Shown here: in pieces, positions 1 to 7,233 of the stretch | Layout of the letters: the number at the start of each line of letters is the position of its first letter | How positions within the stretch are numbered: position 1 is the first letter of the stretch | NCBI GenBank assembly: GCA_965237725.1 | Contig: OZ250151.1 | Coordinates: 1,798,001 to 1,862,000, forward strand | DNA length: 64,000 nt | DNA from: G965237725 sp965237725 | GTDB lineage: Bacteria > Pseudomonadota > Gammaproteobacteria > Arenicellales > Poriferihabitantaceae | Direction: 5' to 3' | Program-made: the position numbers and the translations under genes | Notes under the pieces: model-generated | The model's database searches: none | What the model saw: only the letters and a program-made list of their open reading frames with translations | Told to the model about the DNA's origin: nothing

Positions 1-2
1 CA

Positions 3-101
3 AGCCCAAGAAACAACATTTGGCTGAAGAAAAATCCATGGTTCGAAAAAGATGTCATTCCCGAATTGCAAAACTCGATAGAACAACTTCTTTCCGCTTA
101 G
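3..101 (+). CDS. C-terminal end of an unidentified protein, cut by the window edge
   Basis: An open frame enters from the left edge and stops with TAG at 99-101. It encodes about 32 residues that end in EQLLSA. There is no start codon context inside the window and the fragment is too short to assign to a family. It ends 115 nt before the next gene on the same strand, which is compatible with a normal gene end. Confidence 0.45.
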   Translation, partial: SPRNNIWLKKNPWFEKDVIPELQNSIEQLLSA

Positions 102-216
102 ATTGAGTGGTTAACCAATTAACAACTCGGATTAGTTGCCAGCAATTCAACCAGAATTAAAATTCACATACCATTTATTGGTTTAGAATGCGGCAACAAT
201 TTTTAATTCACCATCC

Positions 217-1125
217 ATGTTGCAACAGTCATCTAAAGCTGAAGTTGTTGTCGCTCTTTCTGCAGCCACCTGGGGTTTATTCTGGATTCCGCTACGCTTT
301 CTAGAACGGCAGGGACTTGATCCAACATGGATAACCCTGTCCCAATTTTTAGCACCCATAATTTGTCTATTACCCTTTGCCATTTATAGGGTAATCAATC
401 ATCAATCAATTGGATTGAGTCAAGTCCTCACTGGATTGCTGATTGGCAGTGCATTTGCACTCTATTGCTATAGCTTGCTGCTCACCGACGTAGTTCGAGC
501 ACTAATCCTGTTTTACATTATGCCCGCATGGGGCACGATCATCGAAGTTGCATTCATGGGTCGTTCGTTTACCCGATGGCGAGTGCTGGCCTTGATTCTC
601 AGCATATCCGGTTTGTTAGTAATCGTCGCGGTGGATGCTTCGTTGTCATTCTCGTCAGCATTGAATTTCAATTCCGGCGATATAATGGCATTATTCTCCG
701 GAATTGTATTTACCATCGGTGCCACCCGTGTGCGCCTGGCGCCGGAGGTTTCGGTGTTTGAACAAATTTTTTCATTTTTCTTTTTTGGTGGAATGATAGC
801 GATAATATTTTTGTTGCTGCAAAGTGACATTGCCTCCACCCTGCCCGATTCCAGTGTCATTATTTCTGTAGTACCCTGGCTATTGTTACTCGCCCCCCTG
901 TATTTGATTCCGGTGATGTGGGGGCTTTACTGGGGATCACGCTTTGTGGATCCGGGCAGGCTCGGTTTGTTATTACAACTTGAAGTAGTGGTGGGTATAT
1001 TTAGCGCTGCTCTACTTGCAGGTGAGGTGTTTGGCTGGCGCGAGGCAATCGGTACAGCGCTTGTGATTAGCGCCGGAATAGTAGAAGTTTTTGCCAATAA
1101 AAATACAGCGCTCGAAACTGCCTAA
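217..1125 (+). CDS. EamA/DMT-family membrane transporter
   Basis: The 302-residue product is almost entirely hydrophobic, with about ten predicted membrane helices arranged as two EamA-type halves. This is the usual size and layout of the drug/metabolite transporter superfamily in the inner membrane. The family exports amino acids, nucleosides or other small metabolites; the substrate cannot be read from the sequence. The ATG at 217 has no clear Shine-Dalgarno sequence. The gene sits at the left edge of the oxygenase/PKS region and could serve as an exporter for it, but that is inference from position only. Confidence 0.85.
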   Translation: MLQQSSKAEVVVALSAATWGLFWIPLRFLERQGLDPTWITLSQFLAPIICLLPFAIYRVINHQSIGLSQVLTGLLIGSAFALYCYSLLLTDVVRALILFYIMPAWGTIIEVAFMGRSFTRWRVLALILSISGLLVIVAVDASLSFSSALNFNSGDIMALFSGIVFTIGATRVRLAPEVSVFEQIFSFFFFGGMIAIIFLLLQSDIASTLPDSSVIISVVPWLLLLAPLYLIPVMWGLYWGSRFVDPGRLGLLLQLEVVVGIFSAALLAGEVFGWREAIGTALVISAGIVEVFANKNTALETA

Positions 1126-1136
1126 ACATGACTTTT

Positions 1137-1163
1137 CATAAACAGACACAAAGTCTGTTTATG
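1137..1163. terminator. 11-bp perfect hairpin after the EamA gene
   Basis: CATAAACAGAC at 1137-1147 pairs perfectly with GTCTGTTTATG at 1153-1163 around a 5-nt ACAAA loop. It lies 12 nt after the EamA stop codon and between two convergent genes. There is no T-tract on either side, so it may be a weak terminator or RNA-stabilising hairpin rather than a classical intrinsic terminator. Confidence 0.5.
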
Positions 1164-1239
1164 CAAAACGAATTAGAGGGCATTGATTTGAATTAAAAAC
1201 CAATGGCGCCCGGTTGGGCATGAAATCCGTCGGCGTGAT

Positions 1240-1716
1240 CTAACTTTTAACCGCAATGCTAAACAGTGGTAAATATCGGCCGGGAATGCTACCCGATTCA
1301 CGTTGACCACACTTTACGCCACCCATTGCGAGATAAAATTTCTCAGCATTCGGGTCTCCCTGAATCAGTAAGTTTTTTCCTTCAGAAACCTTAACCCAAT
1401 CCAGTGCGTGTTGGATTAATCTTCTGCCAATACTTTTGCCAATAAACTCTGGCTTCACGTATAACGCATCAAGCTCAAAGTCTTGGGGTGAAATTTGTTC
1501 CAGGGCATAAAAGCCGACGATCAATCGATCCAATAAAGCGACTACATACTGAACGTTTGGGTTTTCTATATCTTCCCTTGTGACTGTTAGCTCGGATTTA
1601 CACTGAGCCAAAAATTCATCAGGGTATCCCCAATACCCTTTGGACTGGAGGGCAAGCTCGCTAATTGCCTCAGCGCAGTCTGGGTTGGCGGGTTGTATTG
1701 AAACTTCATCTCGCAT
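1240..1716 (-). CDS. GNAT family N-acetyltransferase
   Basis: This 158-residue protein has the usual GNAT length and order: an N-terminal helix region, a central strand (YVVALLDRLIVGFYAL), then the acetyl-CoA binding segment (FIGKSIGRRLIQHAL) and a C-terminal strand with an FYLAMGG element typical of the family. The substrate is unknown. A MITE-like element (1739-1905) starts 23 nt upstream of the ATG, so the native promoter may have been displaced or replaced. Confidence 0.8.
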   Translation of the reverse strand: MRDEVSIQPANPDCAEAISELALQSKGYWGYPDEFLAQCKSELTVTREDIENPNVQYVVALLDRLIVGFYALEQISPQDFELDALYVKPEFIGKSIGRRLIQHALDWVKVSEGKNLLIQGDPNAEKFYLAMGGVKCGQRESGSIPGRYLPLFSIAVKS

Positions 1717-1738
1717 TTTATCGATAATACTTTTATAT

Positions 1739-1905
1739 CTAGGGAGCCTCTGATTAAAACTGGGCAGATCAAGTTGTGATTAAAATGATCAAGTTCAAGG
1801 CGCGAAACGCACACAATAGCACGGCTATTGCGAAGTTTTGCAACGCAGAAATTGATTATTTTGAACTCAAATTGACTGCTCATGTTTTAATCAGAGGTTC
1901 CCTAG
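1739..1905. mobile_element. MITE-like element with CTAG target duplication
   Basis: An 18-bp terminal inverted repeat, GGAGCCTCTGATTAAAAC at 1743-1760, is matched with one mismatch by its reverse complement at 1884-1901. Both ends are flanked by a direct CTAG (1739-1742 and 1902-1905), which fits the YTAR target duplication of IS5-group elements. The interior is about 120 bp, partly self-complementary, with a central AATAGC/GCTATT hairpin, and encodes no transposase. It sits between the PhyH stop codon and the GNAT start. The inference is a non-autonomous element mobilised by an IS5-type transposase elsewhere. Confidence 0.75.
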
Positions 1906-1910
1906 CCAAA

Positions 1911-2825
1911 CTAACTAATGTTTTCTTCCCCAAGCATGCCAACCTGCTCCTCGGCACGGACAATACAATCCGCATGCTGGTCGCCAGTTGCGCCGTATCC
2001 ACCCCAGGGCTTGAACCCCATCAGGTTTTTCGCATCCGGTTTCAGACGGGAAACCACATCTTCGCGCATTCCATAAGTAAAGTTCAGCATTTGTCTGAAC
2101 TGGGGCGCACAATAATAGGTGGTGATGCCATAACGCGACCCATCGCTGGTATTGATATCTGCTGCATGCCAGGTGCGTCCCTCAAATATCACGACGCTAC
2201 CCGCCTTTCCAGTTGCGTTTATAGTTTGATATTCGCCGAAAGGCTCTGGATTGATCCCGCTTAAATGACTACCTGGGACAATTCGTGTGCCGCCATTCTC
2301 TGCAGAAAAGTCACTCACCATCCACAAGGCATTGCACACCACGGGCGGTGCAATAGGTGTGGTGGATACATTGGGTTGTCCTTTTTTAACATCGCTCCGA
2401 TTCATGTCCCCACAGCGTTGATAAGGCTGATCTGGCAATCGCGATTCCGGTAACCACCACTGATCTTTATGAAGCCCCATCTGACTGTTTCCAGGACGGG
2501 TAATGGTGGCGGAAAAATCAGACAACAAAAAATCAGGGCCAAGTACGTGTTTAACAATTTCATGAACCAAGGGTTGTTCAAATAATTGCTGAAAGATTTC
2601 ACCCTTGTTTATCAACATATAAACCCACTGGTTTTTATCATCTTCGGATTGAACCTGATCCAGATTACTGACCCCAAGCTCCAGTTCTGCGTTGGCCTGG
2701 GAGTCGATGCGTTGATGTAATTTTTCCATCTGCTGCGGTGCAACCAAATCCCTTAGGATGCAATAACCATTTTGATCCATTTCCTGTTTCAGGTCTTCCA
2801 GGTTATTTGTTTGTGTGTCTGACAT
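1911..2825 (-). CDS. Phytanoyl-CoA dioxygenase (PhyH) family Fe(II)/2OG oxygenase
   Basis: The 304-residue protein has the PhyH double-stranded beta-helix fold. The iron ligands are visible as H119 and D121 in GLHKDQWW and H220 in TWHAAD, with the 2OG-binding arginine near residue 231 (GSRYGITTYY). NGGTRIVPGSH is the conserved family loop. Such enzymes hydroxylate or halogenate small molecules and are common tailoring enzymes. It is the last of three same-strand genes (ADH, DUF1989, PhyH) with gaps of 70 and 97 nt. Substrate unknown; a biosynthetic tailoring role is inferred from the neighbourhood. Confidence 0.88.
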   Translation of the reverse strand: MSDTQTNNLEDLKQEMDQNGYCILRDLVAPQQMEKLHQRIDSQANAELELGVSNLDQVQSEDDKNQWVYMLINKGEIFQQLFEQPLVHEIVKHVLGPDFLLSDFSATITRPGNSQMGLHKDQWWLPESRLPDQPYQRCGDMNRSDVKKGQPNVSTTPIAPPVVCNALWMVSDFSAENGGTRIVPGSHLSGINPEPFGEYQTINATGKAGSVVIFEGRTWHAADINTSDGSRYGITTYYCAPQFRQMLNFTYGMREDVVSRLKPDAKNLMGFKPWGGYGATGDQHADCIVRAEEQVGMLGEENIS

Positions 2826-2922
2826 TATCTGCTCCGGGAATACATTTCGTTATCTGTAGTTTTGCATAACCACTGGTTGGGGGTTTACGTTTCAAATCGC
2901 CAAAATTATAACAGGCTCCGTT

Positions 2923-3528
2923 TTAGACAATTTCGAAGTGGGCGTTGCGGGGTTTCAATCCACAAATCGACGTTATATCCTGGGGGCATGCGGACAAACA
3001 AATCACCAGATTCATCTCCGCACGAAATTCAATGAAGTCGCCTTTTTTTGAAACCGGCGGATTTGGCCTGATCACGCCATGGGATTCTACTGGGGTGTTT
3101 TGCCACAGATTAAATGGCGAAGGCAATTGGGTGGGCTTCATGCCAATTTCAACCATGGCCTCCCAGAAGTTATCGGTGCAGTTTCGGTGATAGGTTTTAC
3201 ACCCCAGATCTTGATATCGATAACGATCACAGGCCGCAAGCAAAGTGTCGTGAGTGCCGTCAGCGGTGTCTTCGAGTATTTTTAGAATTGGTCGCCGTCG
3301 GTTGGTAATCATTACATCGCCCTTCTTCGGCCGATATCGCTCCAGTGAAACCCGACAATGTTCCATGGACATAAATTCGGTCATGTTGTCTGCGTTGATC
3401 GCCCAGCAGTCCACCACCTGAGTGCCATGGGTATTGATCACTCTGATTCTCTGCCGCTTTTTAAGAAAAACCGCCTTGGCATGCCTTGCCGGTATGGTAA
3501 ATTTTTTAGATTTCGAAATTGTTGTCAT
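2923..3528 (-). CDS. DUF1989 (urea carboxylase-associated) family protein
   Basis: The 201-residue product carries the DUF1989 landmarks: ACDRYRYQDLG, then the Cys/His region KTYHRNCTDNF, PSPFNLWQNTPV, the EFRAEMNLV strand and SACPQD near the C-terminus. Family members occur beside urea carboxylase, and the CgdA/CgdB pair acts as carboxyguanidine deiminase in guanidine degradation. Here there is a single copy with no urea carboxylase nearby; its neighbours are an alcohol dehydrogenase and a PhyH oxygenase. A hydrolytic or deiminating role on a nitrogenous intermediate is possible but is inference. Confidence 0.85.
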   Translation of the reverse strand: MTTISKSKKFTIPARHAKAVFLKKRQRIRVINTHGTQVVDCWAINADNMTEFMSMEHCRVSLERYRPKKGDVMITNRRRPILKILEDTADGTHDTLLAACDRYRYQDLGCKTYHRNCTDNFWEAMVEIGMKPTQLPSPFNLWQNTPVESHGVIRPNPPVSKKGDFIEFRAEMNLVICLSACPQDITSICGLKPRNAHFEIV

Positions 3529-3598
3529 AGATTAGCTTTTTAACGAAATTGCATTTAATTTGTTTGAGTGCGCTTACGACCATATAAAAATTTTTAAA

Positions 3599-4627
3599 TC
3601 AGGGTTCCACAATAACCTTGCACTGGGTTGTAGGCTTGCGCAAGCGTTCAAATTCCTGCGGCAGACCATCAAGATCTACTACATCAGTAATCATCCCCTG
3701 GGCAGCAATCTTTTCCTGGTCGAGCATATCTACCGTGTATTGAAAATCATGTTTGCCGTAGCCAAATACAAACTGGACTAAAAGTTCTTTGTAAAGCGCT
3801 ATCACGGGCTTAATAAAATCTGATGTAGAGCATACCCCGACCACCACAAGCCGTTTCTCCGGACCACTAATGTCGATGCACTGCTGAATCATCCCTGGGC
3901 CACCCGCCGCTTCATATACTATATCTGGGTGATTTCCTGTAATTAATCTGTAACGGCGACTCAGATCCGGTTCAGTGGTGACGTTGATAACATCTGTTGC
4001 ACCAAACCCTTTGGATAGATTCAAACGATTTTCCAGTTTATCTGCAACCACAATGTTCCTGGCACCGAAAAATCGGCACCACTGGCTGATGGCAAGGCCA
4101 ATCGGTCCTGCACCAACAATCAGAACATTATCACCTTTAGCCATGTTTGATTTGTTAACCGCGCGAAGAGCCACAGATATCGGCTCAACCAACGCGCCCT
4201 CTCGCATACTGACGCTATCCGGCAAACCCACTGTTTCATAGCCACCGACCTGCACATATTCAGCGTATGCCCCTGGCAGTTCACTGAATCCCAATGGACG
4301 ATGCAGTTCGCAATGCAGGCTGGTATCGCGCTTACAGTATTCACATTCACCACAAGCAATTCTTGGCACCACACAAACTCGATCCCCGGTTTTCCATTGG
4401 CCTTTCAATTGGCTGCCGACTTCATGCACTTCTCCTGAAAATTCATGGCCAAGGATTGTCCCCGATTTTATCGGCGTTCCGGTGTTTGGCCTTGTGCAAT
4501 CCAGATCGGACCCACAAATCCCACATGCCCCCACTTTTACAACCAGTCTCGCTGGATCGGGGGTGGGATCGGAAACCTCTCTTATCGCCAGATTCTTACC
4601 AGCCTGTTCAAATACTGCAGCTCTCAC
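3599..4627 (-). CDS. Zinc-dependent medium-chain alcohol dehydrogenase
   Basis: This 342-residue MDR enzyme shows the catalytic zinc elements C38 (GICGSD) and H61-E62 (LGHEFSGEV), the four structural-zinc cysteines C92, C95, C98 and C106, and a Rossmann NAD(P) motif, GAGPIGLA. The closest general types are sorbitol, threonine and butanediol dehydrogenases. It would interconvert a secondary alcohol and a ketone. It is the first gene of the ADH-DUF1989-PhyH series and diverges from the radical SAM gene over a 132-nt promoter region. The substrate is not predictable. Confidence 0.88.
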   Translation of the reverse strand: MRAAVFEQAGKNLAIREVSDPTPDPARLVVKVGACGICGSDLDCTRPNTGTPIKSGTILGHEFSGEVHEVGSQLKGQWKTGDRVCVVPRIACGECEYCKRDTSLHCELHRPLGFSELPGAYAEYVQVGGYETVGLPDSVSMREGALVEPISVALRAVNKSNMAKGDNVLIVGAGPIGLAISQWCRFFGARNIVVADKLENRLNLSKGFGATDVINVTTEPDLSRRYRLITGNHPDIVYEAAGGPGMIQQCIDISGPEKRLVVVGVCSTSDFIKPVIALYKELLVQFVFGYGKHDFQYTVDMLDQEKIAAQGMITDVVDLDGLPQEFERLRKPTTQCKVIVEP

Positions 4628-4759
4628 TTTATGTTCTCGATTAAAGTTTGACTATTCTACCTGTTTAATCTTTAATGCGAATACATTCAATGATGACTTA
4701 AGATTCGACCAGCATACAGCCCATGTCCAATAATACGCCAAGAAGCCATAAGGATTAAA

Positions 4760-6436
4760 ATGCCAGGAAAAGACAGTACCTTAGATGTTTTGATTATCTC
4801 GGAAGAGTACACCAAGTTTGAGGATCAGTGTTTCAACGATCTTCATGACCAGGTAAGGAATGACCTTCGTTTGTTTACAGGCTCAGTAAAATCAGAACTC
4901 GAGGCGCGATATAATCTCAAGGACTTCATGATCCCCTTTCCTGGAAGTGCATCAGGCCCGAATGGCTCACCGAACGACCCAACGAAGGAAGAGTATATCG
5001 TATCCACACCCCACAGACCTTCACTGGCCCTGGTAGATCTGGCAACGGTTATAAAAGCTTCAGGATACAGCGTGTGTCTGATAGACAATTTCATTGTCAT
5101 ACCCTGGCGTTGGCAACAAATCGAGGACATCATTGAAAATCATGCCCCTCGATTAATCGGGATTTCAACAACCTTTTTATTTGGATATGAATCGGTGTCA
5201 AATCTGGTCGAGTCAATAAGAGATCTTGCCCCGGAATCCAAAATTGTACTCGGCGGTATGACCTCCAGAGCCATAGAGCAACTTCATAGCTGTGCTGATT
5301 TCACCGTTTTTGGCGAAGGTGAAGAGCCCATTTTAGGAATTCTCGAAGTTCTCGATGGCAAACGCCATCCATCCGAAGTTGAGAACATCGCCTATCTGGA
5401 TGACGACGGTTCCATGCAATATTCTACGGGGGGAAGAAAATCTGCATTGGTCGGTGAACTCGGCGTGCCATTTAAAGCGCGGCCTGAAGCAAAAATCCCC
5501 ATTCCAGATTGGACCCTCTATGGTCGTAATCTTGAGAGCGTATTGAGCATTGAGTTTTCCAGAGGTTGTAAATATAACTGTTTTTATTGCGCCTACGATC
5601 GGGGAAAAGTGACCCGCGATCTCGATGATATCAAAACCGAACTTCTAAGAAATGCAGATCTGGGCATTACCAAGTATCGAACCGCAGATTCTAATTTCAC
5701 CGATGGGCCGCCGAGGAACAAACGCTACCCATATGATATTTGTCAGTTAAAAATTGATCTTGATCTGGGCCTGGATTGGTCCTGTTATTCCAGGGTTGAC
5801 GATCTCGATGATGAATTGGCAGGATTGATGAAAGCAGCGGGTTGTTTTGCTTTATTTTTTGGCGTGGAATCTGGAGATGATTCAATATTAAAGTTGATGC
5901 GTAAAGGCCATAACGTTGCAGATGCCTATAAAGGCATAGAAGTTGCCAAGCGTCACGGACTGTTTGTACACGCCAATTTTGTCGTCGGCTATCCTGGAGA
6001 AACCCGAGAAACCTATCAAAATACACTGGAATTTATTGAGCGCTCGCGGCCTGACAGCGTAACCTTCGGACATTTCTATATGTCACCAAGATCACCCGTG
6101 TATGGCAAACGAATGGCAGATTTTGATATCCAGGGTCAGGGAATGCACTGGAGCCACAAAACCATGAATTCAGAAACTGCGGGTGAACTATTGCAGGAGG
6201 GTATCGCGCATCTCACCAAATTGGGCATCCCCATCGCCAACGAACTTGAGTTTCCAGTAATGATGTCAGTAGGGCTCACTGTAAACGAAATCAAAGAAGT
6301 GGTTAAAGGCAGAAGCATGCGCCACAAATACGGCTACAAGGCGATGCCACCATCCAATACCATATTGCCCTGGCTTGATCGTATGGCCGCTGAGGTATCC
6401 AAAGACCATATCGCAATGAAGAACTGCGGTTTCTAA
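4760..6436 (+). CDS. B12-binding domain radical SAM protein
   Basis: The 558-residue protein has a Rossmann-like B12-binding region (roughly residues 85-195; ALVDLATVIKASGYSV and KIVLGGM...FGEGEEP) followed by a radical SAM barrel with the cluster motif C270-x3-C274-x2-C277 (RGCKYNCFYC). GVESGDD and VVGYPGET are typical later strands of the barrel. Members of this large class methylate unactivated carbons or phosphinates or form rings and rearrangements. The start has a good ribosome site (AAGGAT). The gene converges on the thioesterase gene and their stop codons overlap. The reaction is unknown; modification of the polyketide is a guess from context. Confidence 0.9.
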   Translation: MPGKDSTLDVLIISEEYTKFEDQCFNDLHDQVRNDLRLFTGSVKSELEARYNLKDFMIPFPGSASGPNGSPNDPTKEEYIVSTPHRPSLALVDLATVIKASGYSVCLIDNFIVIPWRWQQIEDIIENHAPRLIGISTTFLFGYESVSNLVESIRDLAPESKIVLGGMTSRAIEQLHSCADFTVFGEGEEPILGILEVLDGKRHPSEVENIAYLDDDGSMQYSTGGRKSALVGELGVPFKARPEAKIPIPDWTLYGRNLESVLSIEFSRGCKYNCFYCAYDRGKVTRDLDDIKTELLRNADLGITKYRTADSNFTDGPPRNKRYPYDICQLKIDLDLGLDWSCYSRVDDLDDELAGLMKAAGCFALFFGVESGDDSILKLMRKGHNVADAYKGIEVAKRHGLFVHANFVVGYPGETRETYQNTLEFIERSRPDSVTFGHFYMSPRSPVYGKRMADFDIQGQGMHWSHKTMNSETAGELLQEGIAHLTKLGIPIANELEFPVMMSVGLTVNEIKEVVKGRSMRHKYGYKAMPPSNTILPWLDRMAAEVSKDHIAMKNCGF

Positions 6437-7209
6437 TTATTACAGATTTCTAAAACTTCCCCAATTCGGGTGGCAACCACCTCAGCAACGGGAGAAGCCA
6501 GCATTGATAATGTATCGCCGGACACTGTAATTTGTGAAAACTGTGAAGTGGTAAATTTCGACCACACCGCAAATACATCCCGTGTGTTCAAACCAGAATG
6601 AATAACTGTAATGGGTATGTCCACTGGCGGGCAACTATAGGTAACCCCAGCAAAATTATGGGTGTCTCGCGCCCGCCTGATTTTTGATGCCATTTCGAAG
6701 GGCAGACTAACCAACTTCTCTTCCATACTGGCGTCCATGACTCTGACCGCTTCGAGAAAAAATTCTACGTGCTCCAGATTTTTTTTCTCAGCATCCGAAT
6801 TTGCATTCTCTTTTAATGCCGCCAAAGGTTGAATACCCGTAGGTGGGATTGTGTCCAGCATAATCAGCATCGCTATTTCATCTCCTTTTACCTGGAGCTT
6901 TCGCGCAAGATCCAGCGCCACCAGCCCGCCCAGACAAAATCCACCGAGCACATAGGGCCCAGTTGGCTGAATTTGTTTAATTTCCTGGAGTAGCTGGGCT
7001 GCAATATCTTCCACACGATGTTGTGGATCAACATCATTGCGAATGCCATCGTATAAACAGGAATAGACCGGCCTGGGAGAAGGGATCAAATTGGCCAGAA
7101 TGTATAGCGAAACAGGGGTTGCAGCTGCAGCGGGGAAGCAAAATAACGGCGGGAAATCCGTGGACTCCCCCGCGAAAAGCGGTAGTAAATGGGGGGTTGA
7201 TTGAGTCAA
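6433..7209 (-). CDS. Divergent type II thioesterase-like alpha/beta hydrolase with a Cys nucleophile
   Basis: The 258-residue protein matches stand-alone thioesterases of PKS/NRPS systems (PYVLGGFCLGGLVALDLARKL). The nucleophile elbow reads G-F-C92-L-G instead of GxSxG, the acidic residue is D119 (MLDTIPP), and the segment that normally holds the catalytic His (G-D/N-H) reads G-D-T-L-S-M. The usual HPAGG oxyanion loop is also altered (FPAAAATP). It may therefore work with a Cys nucleophile and another base, or be catalytically impaired. It is 24 nt downstream of the PKS stop codon on the same strand and begins with TTG; AAGG lies about 10 nt upstream. No in-frame ATG exists before residue 113. 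Confidence 0.85.
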   Translation of the reverse strand: MTQSTPHLLPLFAGESTDFPPLFCFPAAAATPVSLYILANLIPSPRPVYSCLYDGIRNDVDPQHRVEDIAAQLLQEIKQIQPTGPYVLGGFCLGGLVALDLARKLQVKGDEIAMLIMLDTIPPTGIQPLAALKENANSDAEKKNLEHVEFFLEAVRVMDASMEEKLVSLPFEMASKIRRARDTHNFAGVTYSCPPVDIPITVIHSGLNTRDVFAVWSKFTTSQFSQITVSGDTLSMLASPVAEVVATRIGEVLEICNN

Positions 7210-7233
7210 TTGAATACGCCTTTTGAATACGCC

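Noticed and set aside
1776..2264. Plus-strand open frame of 162 codons
   Set aside because: Its first part lies inside the MITE and the rest is antisense to the PhyH gene, whose motifs are clear; no protein family is recognisable.
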